Origin: Prolixibacteraceae bacterium
Lineage (GTDB): Bacteria > Bacteroidota > Bacteroidia > Bacteroidales > Prolixibacteraceae
Direction of reading: 5' to 3'
Length of the DNA: 38,112 nucleotides
Assembly (NCBI GenBank): GCA_027858715.1
Contig: JAQICD010000147.1
Coordinates: 1 to 38,112, forward strand
Below are positions 24,182 to 33,482 of this stretch, piece after piece; position 1 is the stretch's first letter, and each line of letters starts with the position of its first letter. The notes under the pieces were generated by a model. The model was not told the DNA's origin, searched no databases, and saw only the letters and a list, made by a program, of their open reading frames with translations. Both the position numbers and the translations under genes were made by a program.

Positions 24182-27100
24182 ATGCCGAAAAGAGCCACAC
24201 TAATTGTACTGCTTCAATTTTTTTGGATATCGTTAAGCGCTAGTCCCAACTGCACATTCGAACATCTTTCAACCAGCGATGGATTGTCGCACGGCAGTGT
24301 TTCGGCAATGATAAAAGACAGCCGTGGATTTATGTGGTTTGCCACCTGGGATGGCATTAACCGTTACGACGGACACACCTTTAAAACCTTTAAACCCGGA
24401 AAAGATAAACCTGTATCGAATCGTATCGAAAAAATAAAAGAAGATGCTTACGGTAACATTTGGGTTGTAACCTACGATTCGAAAGCATTCAGGCTAAATC
24501 GCCAGAGCGAAATATTTGATCCGGTTCCTGCACTTTCTGACAGTTTATCAGCGCTTGCTATTCAAAGTATAAGCATACTGCCCACGGGCGATGTTTGGCT
24601 GCTCACAAATACACATGGCACGCTACAAATTATTACCGATACTCTTACAAACCAATTTAACACGATCGACCACCACACAGAAAGCGAAGCTTCGTTACCG
24701 GGAAACTCAGTGTATTCGGTAAACCGGGACAATACCGGAAAGATTTGGATTAACACCGATGAAGGATTGGCTTGTTACTTGCAAAATAAAAAAAACGGCA
24801 TTGAACCAGAAGCATTACCTGAAGGCATAAAAAAATTATTGAAAAAATATTCGATAACCGTCTTACACGATACACCATCAAACCTTTTCATGGGCACAAG
24901 CGAAGGTTCTCTACTAATATTCAACCACTTAAATAACAACCTTGTTAATTTCACTTTTAACAACACCCATAGTATAAGTCACATTTCGGGTAATAACCAT
25001 AAGCTTTTTCTGGGCACAAAAGGAAATGGTTTATTCTTTTTCGACACATTTACCAACAAAATTAACCAGCACTACAAGCAAAACGAAATTAATTTTGTAC
25101 TAAAAACATACCCCGACACACACGGTATGCTTTGGATTGAATCGTCATTACCGGGTATTTCAAAAATAGATACGCAAACAGGTGCTTTCAAACACTACGA
25201 ACAAAAGCTAAGCGTTCCCTCCGATATCAGAAGCAATGCCCAATGCGGAATTATGGAAGACGATCAGAACATAGTATGGCTAACCTTGAAAGGAGGTGGT
25301 TTTGGCTACTACAACCACAAAACCGACGAAGTTGAATACTTTTACAACGAACCCGAAAATCCGAAAAGCAAGGTTTCGAATTTTGTAAACTGCTTTTACA
25401 AATACAACGATGTACTGTGGATGAGTACCTACTTTAAAGGCATTGAAAAGGTAACCTTTATTGACGAACATTTCCGACACATACAGCCCGCACCGCAATC
25501 GAACCTAAGCATTGCCAACGAGGTAAGAGCCATTATGGAAGATTCGAGAGGCTTTCTGTGGGTAGCTACAAAAGACCAAACGCTGTATATTCTGAACGAA
25601 AAAGCAGAAACTGTAAAAACAATTAAAAAACTCAACGATAAGCCCATTGGTCGAATTTATACCATGACTGAAACATCAAACGGAACAATTTACCTTGGAA
25701 CAAAAGGCAACGGTTTGTTTACCCTTAAACGCGAGGGTAACAATAATTTCGACACGAAACATTACACACACAATGAAAACGACCATTATTCGATTTCCAA
25801 CAATAACATTTATACAATCGTTGAAGATCGGAACCATCAAATATGGATTGGCACTTATGGAGGCGGTGTTAACTTGTTAAAAAAAGAGCAGTTTATTCAT
25901 TTTAAAAATGAAATCACAAACTATCCGGCCAATCACGCTTTGAAAGTACGGAATATTGCCACAGCTTCAAATGGTGATTTATGGATTGGCACTACCGAAG
26001 GCTTACTGACAACGAAAACTGATAGCAGCAGCATCATTAATTTCACCTTATTCAATCATGAAAACAACAACACCAACGGATTGCAAGGAAACGATATATT
26101 CTGTATAGTATGTGATAGAAACGGCGACATGTGGCTTTCGTCGATGGGAGGAGGACTGGCAAAAGTTTTAAATGATCCTTCGAAAAACAATGTACTTGAA
26201 TGCGAAACCTTTACACGCAACAACGGTCTGCCCAGCGACATGGTCTTCACCATAATACCCGATTCTAAAGGCAGACTGTGGATGTCAACCGAAAACGGTA
26301 TTGCAGCTTTCAATCCGTCTAATAACCATTTCAGCACCTATGAACAATACGATGGTATGCGAACCCCGGGTTTTTCGGAAGGAGCAGCCACACAACGCTC
26401 CGACGGAAGTATATGCATGGGAGCCAACAACGGAATGTACCTCTTCTACCCTGCTTCGTTCGTGAACAGTGCTACAAAAACAGACATCTTGTTCACTGGG
26501 TTCAGTTTGTTTGGCAAAGAAGTTTTACCCGGAGAAAAATCACCTCTTAAAAAATCGATTACCGAAACACAGAATGTAAAAATAACGCACAACCAGAATG
26601 TGTTCGGAATTACCTGGGCTGCACTTGATTTCAAAAGACAAGACAAATTTCAGTTCGAATACATGCTCGAAGGTTACGACAACGAATGGAGGTTTGCCCG
26701 TGCAGGTAATATGGCCGGATATACAAGGGTTCCACCCGGGAACTACACCTTTAAAGTACGCTTCGCTTCCCCTGCAATTACTGAAACCAACGAAGTAAAA
26801 ACGTTGGCAATTTACATCAGTCCTCCATTATGGAAAACAAAATGGGCCTATATTATCTACCTGCTGCTAGCAATTATTGCTGTTGAAATGGCAAGGCGAA
26901 TTATTACTACAATGATACAACTGCGCAACAATGTGGTTATTGAACGCGAAATCACCAATGCTAAACTCGATTTCTTCACCAACATTTCGCACGAACTGCG
27001 TACCCCAATAACTCTAATACTGGGGCCGACAAAAGAACTTGCCACAAAAGAGCAACTCACTGAAAAAGGGAAAAGTTATACCTCAATTATCAACCAAAAC

Positions 27101-28480
27101 GCCCTTCGTCTATTGAAAATGGTGAATCAATTGCTCGATTTAAGAAAAATCCAGCATCACAAAATGGAACTCTCGCTTACAAACGTCGATATCCAGGATA
27201 TTGTATCAGAAACATTTAACAATTTCAAACAGGCTGCGTTCGATAAAAATATTCATTTCGTACTGAAGCAAACCAGCAAGAATCTAAAAGCCAACATCGA
27301 CCGCGAAAAATTTGTAAGTGTTCTTTTCAACCTTTTATCCAATGCACTGAAATTCACCAACGATAACGGAAAAATTGAGGTCAACACACAGGAATACTCC
27401 AAAAACCATTCGGTCAACATTGAAATTTGCGATAAAGGCACAGGCATAACAAAAGAGGAAGAAGAAACGCTATTCAAAGCATTTGCAAGCCGGCCATCGG
27501 GCAACAACCAGCCCGGAACCGGCATTGGACTTGCCTTGTCGAAAGAGTTGATGCACCTGCACAAAGGTGACATTAGCTACCGTCCAACCCCTGGTGGCGG
27601 AGCTACGTTTACCATTACACTGCCACTGAGCAAAACCCCGATCACTGCCACCGAAACCCGCCAAATGTCACCGTCAGGCCGCCCAGCAGCCATGCAAACA
27701 AAAGCATCGACATCAAAACCACCATCGCACCCGTTATTACTTATTGTTGAAGACAATACCGACCTGCTGCAGTTTTTGTCTTTACAATTAGGCGATCACT
27801 ACCGCGTTGAAACAGCAAAAAACGGCATCGAAGGGTTCGAAAAGGCATTGCTCCTTCAGCCCGACCTAATTCTATCGGATGTAATGATGCCCGAAATGGA
27901 TGGAATTGAAATGCTCGACAAGTTGAAAAACAATTTCGAAACCAGCCACATTCCAATCGTTTTGCTCACGGCAAAAGCATCGGTCGAAAGTAAAATCGAA
28001 GGGTTAAAATACGGCGCCGATGCCTATTTAACCAAGCCCTTTAATAGCAAGCAATTAAGTGCACAGCTCAATAACCTGTTGCTACAACGCAACCGACTGC
28101 GCGAAGCTTTTTCAGGCGCAGAGAAACGCCCTACTGTTGGCAATAAGCTTTCGATTACCGACGAAGATGCCCATTTTTTAAATCTTGTACGCAGTATTAT
28201 TGAAGAAAACATTGAAATACCGGCTTTTAAAACATCCGTTTTTTACACACAAACAGGAATGGGACGCAGCAAATTTTACAACAAGCTGAAAGGATTAACC
28301 GGCTTATCGCCTGTCGATTTTATTCGGGAAATTCGTTTAAACAAAGCACACGAGATGTTGCAAAACGGCCGGTACAATGTTTCGGAAACAGCTTCACTCA
28401 ACGGTTTTTCGGATGCCGCCTATTTTAGTCGTTGCTTTAAAGAAAAGTTTGGCATGCCTCCCTCAAAAATTATTCGTTGA
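24182..28480 (+). CDS. Hybrid two-component system regulator (HTCS)
   Basis: A 1432-residue one-protein sensor and transcription factor. It has a signal sequence to about residue 21 and a periplasmic sensor of two Reg_prop beta-propellers (about 25-755, repeats such as IKDSRGFMWFATWDGINRYD). A Y_Y_Y domain follows (about 795-880, YMLEGYDNEWRFA), then one transmembrane helix (about 887-905). The kinase has the phosphoacceptor H937 in NISHELRTP, N-box LLSNALKFT and G-box GTGIGLAL. A receiver domain (about 1185-1300) has E1190/D1191, phosphoacceptor D1233 in LSDVMMPEMDG and K1285. An AraC DNA-binding domain completes it (about 1335-1432, LNGFSDAAYFSRCFKEKFG). All key residues are present. HTCS sense glycan fragments and activate the neighbouring utilisation genes, so a pectin product and the divergent CE8 gene are the likely signal and target. 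Confidence 0.95.
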   Translation: MPKRATLIVLLQFFWISLSASPNCTFEHLSTSDGLSHGSVSAMIKDSRGFMWFATWDGINRYDGHTFKTFKPGKDKPVSNRIEKIKEDAYGNIWVVTYDSKAFRLNRQSEIFDPVPALSDSLSALAIQSISILPTGDVWLLTNTHGTLQIITDTLTNQFNTIDHHTESEASLPGNSVYSVNRDNTGKIWINTDEGLACYLQNKKNGIEPEALPEGIKKLLKKYSITVLHDTPSNLFMGTSEGSLLIFNHLNNNLVNFTFNNTHSISHISGNNHKLFLGTKGNGLFFFDTFTNKINQHYKQNEINFVLKTYPDTHGMLWIESSLPGISKIDTQTGAFKHYEQKLSVPSDIRSNAQCGIMEDDQNIVWLTLKGGGFGYYNHKTDEVEYFYNEPENPKSKVSNFVNCFYKYNDVLWMSTYFKGIEKVTFIDEHFRHIQPAPQSNLSIANEVRAIMEDSRGFLWVATKDQTLYILNEKAETVKTIKKLNDKPIGRIYTMTETSNGTIYLGTKGNGLFTLKREGNNNFDTKHYTHNENDHYSISNNNIYTIVEDRNHQIWIGTYGGGVNLLKKEQFIHFKNEITNYPANHALKVRNIATASNGDLWIGTTEGLLTTKTDSSSIINFTLFNHENNNTNGLQGNDIFCIVCDRNGDMWLSSMGGGLAKVLNDPSKNNVLECETFTRNNGLPSDMVFTIIPDSKGRLWMSTENGIAAFNPSNNHFSTYEQYDGMRTPGFSEGAATQRSDGSICMGANNGMYLFYPASFVNSATKTDILFTGFSLFGKEVLPGEKSPLKKSITETQNVKITHNQNVFGITWAALDFKRQDKFQFEYMLEGYDNEWRFARAGNMAGYTRVPPGNYTFKVRFASPAITETNEVKTLAIYISPPLWKTKWAYIIYLLLAIIAVEMARRIITTMIQLRNNVVIEREITNAKLDFFTNISHELRTPITLILGPTKELATKEQLTEKGKSYTSIINQNALRLLKMVNQLLDLRKIQHHKMELSLTNVDIQDIVSETFNNFKQAAFDKNIHFVLKQTSKNLKANIDREKFVSVLFNLLSNALKFTNDNGKIEVNTQEYSKNHSVNIEICDKGTGITKEEEETLFKAFASRPSGNNQPGTGIGLALSKELMHLHKGDISYRPTPGGGATFTITLPLSKTPITATETRQMSPSGRPAAMQTKASTSKPPSHPLLLIVEDNTDLLQFLSLQLGDHYRVETAKNGIEGFEKALLLQPDLILSDVMMPEMDGIEMLDKLKNNFETSHIPIVLLTAKASVESKIEGLKYGADAYLTKPFNSKQLSAQLNNLLLQRNRLREAFSGAEKRPTVGNKLSITDEDAHFLNLVRSIIEENIEIPAFKTSVFYTQTGMGRSKFYNKLKGLTGLSPVDFIREIRLNKAHEMLQNGRYNVSETASLNGFSDAAYFSRCFKEKFGMPPSKIIR

Positions 28481-28491
28481 CATACCAATCA

Positions 28492-29277
28492 TCAATCGGT
28501 TTTGCATTTTAACTGCTTAATATCGTCCTGCATTTTATAAAGCATCGACGAAATTTGATGGATATCCATTTCGTCCGGTTCGGGTAATTCAAACGTGAGG
28601 TATCCCAATGCCTGCCATATTTCCAGCACGCTATCGGCCGTAACACGATAGGGCTGGTATTCCTCGTTGTCCGATTTCAACAGCAAAGTACCATCCTCTT
28701 CAACATGATTATAAACACGCTTATACACAATTCCATCGTTGGCTGTAATCACAATGTAAGGCTTACCGTTTTTAATGCCGCTAAACGACTCGAGGTAACT
28801 GCAAAAAATATACGCTCCCGGGGGAACGGGCAACATACTATCGCCCTTTATTTGGAAAACACGGTAGGTTAAGCCATGCGACAATTCGCTTACCGGAAGT
28901 GCAAAATGAGGTAGTTCAGCCACATAATCGGGATCGGCCAGTCCGTTAAGATAACCTGCCAAAGCCTTTACAGGCACAATGCTGATACGCTCCTCGTTAT
29001 TGGAATCAACCACCGTTGCTAAAACCCTAAAATCGCCGGCTGGCAACACTTTCTCCTTCGACAAATCGATCGTTAGCAAACGATCGATGCTAACACCAAA
29101 CAATTGCGAAAGTTGCTGTATAATTAACAATTTGGGAACTGCTCGTTCTTCTTCGTAAGCGCCAATCAACGAACGCTTAATCCCAAGCTTTTCAGCCAGT
29201 TGCCCCTGTGTAAAGCCTTTATTCTTTCGCAAAAAACGGATATTTTGTTGCAGGTAAATCATGGAATTCAATTTCAT
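28492..29277 (-). CDS. XRE-family regulator with S24 (LexA-like) peptidase domain
   Basis: A 261-residue repressor-like protein; the ATG at 29262 (Met6, MIYLQQNIRFLRKNK) is an equally plausible start. An XRE helix-turn-helix lies at about 10-65 (FTQGQLAEKLGIKRSLIGAYE). The C-terminal S24 domain has the serine/lysine dyad: S147 in IKGDSMLP and K186 in GIVYKRV. An Ala-Gly pair at 107-108 (KALAGYL) stands where LexA-type proteins cleave themselves, so damage-induced self-cleavage is possible. The C-terminal tail is helical. It lies 107 bases after the SRAP gene on the same strand, pointing to a role in the DNA-damage response. Two palindromes at its own promoter suggest autoregulation. It converges on the HTCS gene with 11 bases between stops. 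Confidence 0.85.
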   Translation of the reverse strand: MKLNSMIYLQQNIRFLRKNKGFTQGQLAEKLGIKRSLIGAYEEERAVPKLLIIQQLSQLFGVSIDRLLTIDLSKEKVLPAGDFRVLATVVDSNNEERISIVPVKALAGYLNGLADPDYVAELPHFALPVSELSHGLTYRVFQIKGDSMLPVPPGAYIFCSYLESFSGIKNGKPYIVITANDGIVYKRVYNHVEEDGTLLLKSDNEEYQPYRVTADSVLEIWQALGYLTFELPEPDEMDIHQISSMLYKMQDDIKQLKCKTD

Positions 29278-29280
29278 ATT

Positions 29281-29290
29281 CGTTTAAACG
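29281..29290. promoter_or_regulatory. Palindrome CGTTTAAACG before the S24 regulator
   Basis: A perfect 10-base palindrome 3 bases before the regulator's first ATG, just downstream of a -7-like box (TATCTTTA on the minus strand, 29292-29299). Candidate autoregulatory operator. Confidence 0.4.
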
Positions 29291-29296
29291 GTAAAG

Positions 29297-29313
29297 ATAA
29301 AAGAATCTTTTAT
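29297..29313. promoter_or_regulatory. Inverted repeat ATAAAAG-AAT-CTTTTAT before the S24 regulator
   Basis: Perfect 7-base arms with a 3-base centre, overlapping the upstream side of the -7-like box. The size and symmetry fit the operator of a dimeric LexA/XRE-type repressor, probably the product of the gene just downstream. This is inference. Confidence 0.5.
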
Positions 29314-29384
29314 GAAAAAAGCGATTTCAGATTAGCAAAGCCGACAAAAACCACTCTCACTAACATAGTTCCGGCATTCACTCG

Positions 29385-29999
29385 TCAAATTGGGCTTGCT
29401 TCCAACGGCACTTCCACCTTCACAAAACCCGACAAAGGTGCATTTTGCAGCCAAAACTGTTCATTTTTAGGGGTTAAAATAACAGGCATTCGCTTTTTGG
29501 AGTTATGAATTTCGCGCATTATACCTGTTGCTTCTGTTGTTACAATGCTGTAAGTGCGAACAATTTCGCCGGTTACTGTGCTTACCCATTCCGACCAAAT
29601 TCCGGCATAAGCATATAGTTCATCGCCCGGCAATGTTACCAGGTATTTCTGCTTTCGTCGGCCTTTCGAGTCAAGCCATCGCCACTCGTAAAAACCGTCG
29701 GCAATTACCAAGCATCGCTTGCTAACCGAATTTCGAAAAGACGGCTTTTTGTGCAAGGTTTCGATTTTGGCATTGAGGGTGTATTGCCTTATTTTCTCAT
29801 CTTTTGCCCAATGCGGAATAAGTCCCCACCGAAAATGCTCAATAAGCCCAGGGTTTTCGTCCGTAATTACAGGTGTTTGGGGGTATTCAAAACCATTGTA
29901 ATGGTCGGTCGGACTATAGTTCAGCATATCGTTCACTACAGCGTTGAAACGCTTCTCGACCTTTGTAGCATCTTTCGATTGTTTGCTGTGAAAACACAT
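29385..29999 (-). CDS. SRAP-domain DNA-protein crosslink protein (HMCES/YedK family)
   Basis: A 204-residue cytoplasmic protein that traps abasic sites in single-stranded DNA by forming a thiazolidine bond with its N-terminal cysteine. The needed residues are all visible: Cys2 exposed after Met1 removal, N76 in LNAKIET, E105 in ADGFYEW and H165 in REIHNSKKRMP. The core RWGLIPHWAKDEK is typical, and the length is usual for the family. Its start lies 20 bases after the GH95 stop on the same strand, so it may be partly read through from GH95; its own promoter would have to lie within the GH95 3' end, and none was identified. The S24 regulator follows. The pairing suits a damage-response unit. 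Confidence 0.95.
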   Translation of the reverse strand: MCFHSKQSKDATKVEKRFNAVVNDMLNYSPTDHYNGFEYPQTPVITDENPGLIEHFRWGLIPHWAKDEKIRQYTLNAKIETLHKKPSFRNSVSKRCLVIADGFYEWRWLDSKGRRKQKYLVTLPGDELYAYAGIWSEWVSTVTGEIVRTYSIVTTEATGIMREIHNSKKRMPVILTPKNEQFWLQNAPLSGFVKVEVPLEASPI

Positions 30000-30019
30000 A
30001 AACTATCCAATTTTAAAAT

Positions 30020-32308
30020 TTAAAGCTCCCAAACAAACACATCATTTCCTGCACCACCAGCTTTTTGGGTAGTATCGCCATACCTCACCTGAGTATGATT
30101 TCCGCTCAGCGATTTAACCACTGCCTTTTTAAGCTTGCCATTATCCCATTCCATGTCCACTTCGAAATTGCCACGGGCTTTCAGTCCTTTTACACGACCA
30201 GCAGACCAGGCTTCGGGCAAAGCAGGCAATAAGTGAATTTCACCGGCATGACTTTGAATCAGCATCTCTGCTATGCCGGCAGTAGCGCCAAAGTTCCCAT
30301 CAATTTGAAAAGGTGGATGTACATCGAACAAATTTGGTAAAGTAGATTTTCGTAACAAGGCCAGCAAATTTTCGTAGGCTTTTTCGCCATCGTGCAGACG
30401 AGCAAAAAAGTTGATAATCCAGGCACGGCTCCATCCGGTATGACCTCCGCCATGAGCCAGCCGGTAATCAATGGTTTTACGGGCTGCTTCGGCAAATTCT
30501 GGCGTTTGAGTAACACTGATCGCGTTTCCCGGATACAAATCGTATAAATGCGAGATATGCCTATGCCCCGGCTCAGGTTCTTTAAACTCCTGAGTCCATT
30601 CCATTATACGACCATCGCTACCAATTTGCAACGGACTCAGACGTGGTAATATTCCATTGAGCTCTTTCCGAAATTTCCGGTCGGTTCGCAATATTTCAGA
30701 TGCTGCAACCGTATTTGTAAGCAATTCGCGTGTAATGCTCATATCCATGGTTGGTCCCATGGTAATATTCGATATTTTACCATCAGGCGTTTCAAATTTG
30801 TTTTCGGGCGAACTTGAAGGTCCCGTTACAAGATATCCTGTTTGTGGATCTTCGATAAGATAATCGACAAAAAACAGCGAAGCTTCTTTCAATATGGGGT
30901 ACACTTCTGCCAGGTATTCTTTATCCTGCGTAAATAAATAATGTTGCCATATATGCTGACATCCCCATGCCGCACCCATTGGCCACATGCCCCATTCGGG
31001 TTCACCAACGGCGGTAGTCCAATACCATGCGTCGGTGGTAAAATGCGCTACAAAACCACGACTGTTGTACATTTTTCGTGCTGTTTCGCGTCCATGGAGG
31101 CGCAAACTGTCAATAAGCGCTACAAAAGGCAGGTGACATTCCGAGAGGTTAGTAACTTCGGCCGGCCAGTAGTTCATTTGTATATTAATGTTGATATGGT
31201 AATCGGCACTCCACGGGGGTGTTAAGCCATCGGCCCAGATTCCCTGCAGGTTAGCAGCCAAATCGCCCGGTCGCGACGAGCCAATCAACAGGTAACGTCC
31301 AAAGTTAAAGTACGTCTCCATCAAACCATTATCTTCAGCCCCTTCCCGAACCTCCTTCAAACGATTGTCGGTAGGCAATTCGGCACGGTCATCACCGCCC
31401 AAATCGAGCGATACACGCTTGTATAACGAGCGATAATCATCAATGTGAATTTGACGGGCTGTTTCGTAATCACTCTCAGTGGCTTTTGCCAAATCAGCCA
31501 TGCAGACCAATTCAGGTTCACCGCCCCAATAGTCAGTACCTGCGGTGAGTACAAATAGCACTTCGCTCGCATTACTCACTAAAATACTGTCGCCAGCAAC
31601 GGATCTTTCACCATCGGAATTCAATACCTTCAATGTAGCATAATATTTCACTCCGGGGTTCACATTATGCATATCGACACCCCCGGATGTTACCTGTCCC
31701 TCCATTGTTATCATATCATCAACAGCCTTAACGACAGCATCTTTCGGGCGTTTCAACGAAGCCGAAATATCTAATACACCAGGCTTATCAACCCACACTT
31801 TGACATACAAAGCGCGTCCGGGGTGACTTGAAAAATATTCACGGTTATAGGTTACATCATTAATTTTATAACTTGTACGTGCAATTGCATTTTCGAGGTC
31901 AAGCTCGCGACGGTAATTTTCAACTTCGCCGGCATGTTCTGTCTTCAAAAACAAATCGCCCAACATTTGGTACATATTCCAATTTTGATTACCCATAAAC
32001 ATATCCTTGCAAAGCTTTTGTGCTTTGTCGTACTCTCCTTCAAAAAGCAGACTCCGAATTTCGGGCAGCACCTTGTAAGCTCCCTTTTTATCGGTAAAAT
32101 CATACCGTGAGCCGGTCCAGATGGTTTCTTCGTTGAGCTGAATGCGTTCGTATTCAACATTTCCAAAAACCATTGCCCCCAAACGACCGTTACCGACAGG
32201 TAAGGCCTCATTCCAATCGCGTGCAGGCTGTTCGAACCAGATTTCATCCTGGGCATTCATAGTAAAAAACAATGATGAAAGAATGAGTACAAAAAGAATA
32301 GGTTTCAT
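30020..32308 (-). CDS. Glycoside hydrolase family 95 (alpha-L-fucosidase/galactosidase-like)
   Basis: A 762-residue secreted enzyme with a signal peptide ending MNAQD (about residue 19). The N-terminal beta-sandwich opens [19 protein letters not shown] and LNEETIWTG, which is diagnostic of GH95. The (alpha/alpha)6 catalytic barrel contains [32 protein letters not shown] (about 369-384) and [10 protein letters not shown], whose E502 is the likely general acid by family analogy, then [15 protein letters not shown]95 enzymes release alpha-1,2-linked L-fucose or, in some members, alpha-L-galactose from plant polysaccharides such as xyloglucan and rhamnogalacturonan II. The second activity would suit the pectin genes nearby, but the choice is inference. 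A -7 box lies at 32337-32344. The location is periplasmic or outer-membrane side. Confidence 0.92.
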   Translation of the reverse strand: MKPILFVLILSSLFFTMNAQDEIWFEQPARDWNEALPVGNGRLGAMVFGNVEYERIQLNEETIWTGSRYDFTDKKGAYKVLPEIRSLLFEGEYDKAQKLCKDMFMGNQNWNMYQMLGDLFLKTEHAGEVENYRRELDLENAIARTSYKINDVTYNREYFSSHPGRALYVKVWVDKPGVLDISASLKRPKDAVVKAVDDMITMEGQVTSGGVDMHNVNPGVKYYATLKVLNSDGERSVAGDSILVSNASEVLFVLTAGTDYWGGEPELVCMADLAKATESDYETARQIHIDDYRSLYKRVSLDLGGDDRAELPTDNRLKEVREGAEDNGLMETYFNFGRYLLIGSSRPGDLAANLQGIWADGLTPPWSADYHININIQMNYWPAEVTNLSECHLPFVALIDSLRLHGRETARKMYNSRGFVAHFTTDAWYWTTAVGEPEWGMWPMGAAWGCQHIWQHYLFTQDKEYLAEVYPILKEASLFFVDYLIEDPQTGYLVTGPSSSPENKFETPDGKISNITMGPTMDMSITRELLTNTVAASEILRTDRKFRKELNGILPRLSPLQIGSDGRIMEWTQEFKEPEPGHRHISHLYDLYPGNAISVTQTPEFAEAARKTIDYRLAHGGGHTGWSRAWIINFFARLHDGEKAYENLLALLRKSTLPNLFDVHPPFQIDGNFGATAGIAEMLIQSHAGEIHLLPALPEAWSAGRVKGLKARGNFEVDMEWDNGKLKKAVVKSLSGNHTQVRYGDTTQKAGGAGNDVFVWEL

Positions 32309-32336
32309 AAGTATTCGAGTGTTAAGTTTGCTCAGA

Positions 32337-32344
32337 CAAATATA
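32337..32344 (-). promoter_or_regulatory. Candidate -7 box (TATATTTG) for GH95
   Basis: An exact TAnnTTTG match on the minus strand, 28 bases before the ATG at 32308. A TTTTTG word lies 24 bases further upstream, slightly too far for an ideal -33 element. Confidence 0.5.
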
Positions 32345-32404
32345 ACTTTATTGGTGCATGGTTTATAGCAAAAATGTATCGCATTTATAGGCCGGATGTT
32401 AAAA

Positions 32405-33358
32405 TTATACAATTTTTCGTCCCTGCCAGGTATTGCGTCGTTCAAGTTCCTTTTCAAGCTTAGCAACAAATTCGAAATTTTTCAGTCCCCATTTTGGTGC
32501 AACAACCATGTCAGGAGGCGAATTACTAACAAAACGCTCAACAATTATAGCTGGGCTCAATAATTCGAGATATTGTACAACCACATCAATATACGCTTCG
32601 GGGGTTTCAAACAGGTTAAACATTTCATGAGTTTCATTATACTGCATGGCCATTACCGTTTCTTTGTGAATCTGCAACTGATGCAGCTTAATATTTTCAA
32701 TGGGTAACTGCGATAAAGTACGTGCCTGTTCATAAAAATCGTCATGTGTTTCGCCGGGCAATCCCAAAATCATATGTGCACACGAATGAATATTCCTGCG
32801 CGACAATTCTTCAATAGCACGAACCGATTCCCGAAAAGTATGTCCGCGGTTAATTCTCTCAAGCGTTTTGTTGTTACACGATTCAATCCCCAGCTCAACC
32901 ATCACATAACATGATTTCAATTTTTCTTCAAGATAATCAAGCACGTCGTCGGGCAGGCAATCGGGACGCGTAGCTATAACAAGTCCTGACACACGCGGAT
33001 GCTGCAAAGCCTCTTCGTACAAATCAATTAAGTTACCTAAAGGTGCATGTGTATTGGTATATGCCTGGAAATAAGCTACGAAATCGATTGCTTTGTAACG
33101 GGCAGAAAAAAAATTTACGCCTTGCTCTAATTGATCACTCACACTGTTTTCGAGATTACAGTATGTTGGCTTAAATGTTTTATTGTTACAATAAGTGCAA
33201 CCACCTGTTCCTTTAGTTCCATCGCGGTTTGGACAAGTAAAACCGGCATCTATCGACACTTTTTGAACACGACCTTTAAATAGTTTCTTAAAGTGTGTTG
33301 AAAAATCGTTGTATCGTTTTTCATGCCCCCAAGGAAAATTTTTATTATCTTGATACAT
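32405..33358 (-). CDS. Radical SAM protein, TIGR01212 (YhcC-like) family
   Basis: A 317-residue cytoplasmic protein. It has an iron-sulphur cluster motif of the unusual spacing Cx11Cx2C (C42, C54, C57; FTCPNRDGTKG then GGCTYCNN), as in the TIGR01212/YhcC family of radical SAM proteins. Later motifs include YFQAYTNTHAPL, LVIATRPDCLPDDVL, VELGIESCNNKTLERINRGH and MILGLPGETHDDF, the normal barrel elements of an Elp3-like enzyme. The substrate of the family is not known to me. The gene stands alone; an exact -7 box (TACTTTTG) at 33363-33370 lies only 5 bases before the ATG, so the mRNA would be leaderless or nearly so, or the start may be further in. Confidence 0.9.
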   Translation of the reverse strand: MYQDNKNFPWGHEKRYNDFSTHFKKLFKGRVQKVSIDAGFTCPNRDGTKGTGGCTYCNNKTFKPTYCNLENSVSDQLEQGVNFFSARYKAIDFVAYFQAYTNTHAPLGNLIDLYEEALQHPRVSGLVIATRPDCLPDDVLDYLEEKLKSCYVMVELGIESCNNKTLERINRGHTFRESVRAIEELSRRNIHSCAHMILGLPGETHDDFYEQARTLSQLPIENIKLHQLQIHKETVMAMQYNETHEMFNLFETPEAYIDVVVQYLELLSPAIIVERFVSNSPPDMVVAPKWGLKNFEFVAKLEKELERRNTWQGRKIV

Positions 33359-33362
33359 GCAA

Positions 33363-33370
33363 CAAAAGTA
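33363..33370 (-). promoter_or_regulatory. Candidate -7 box (TACTTTTG) for the radical SAM gene
   Basis: An exact TAnnTTTG match on the minus strand, 5 bases upstream of the ATG. A start of transcription about 7 bases on would fall at the ATG itself, implying a leaderless message. Confidence 0.4.
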
Positions 33371-33399
33371 AACAATGATAAGATATTTTTAAATGTTAA

Positions 33400-33461
33400 T
33401 ATCTTTGTAGGCTTTATTAATTAATAAGGGTTTTGAAAACTACTTTTGTTTTTTACTTTTG
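33400..33461 (+). promoter_or_regulatory. Three TAnnTTTG boxes before the DUF4301 gene
   Basis: Exact matches at 33400-33407 (TATCTTTG), 33441-33448 and 33454-33461 (both TACTTTTG). The last ends right before the ATG at 33462, which argues for the next ATG at 33483 as the translation start if this box is used. Confidence 0.45.
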
Positions 33462-33482
33462 ATGTTTCTGAACAGAAAAAAT

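Noticed and set aside
28481-28491. Terminator between the convergent HTCS and S24 genes
   Set aside because: Only 11 bases separate the stops and no hairpin is visible there.
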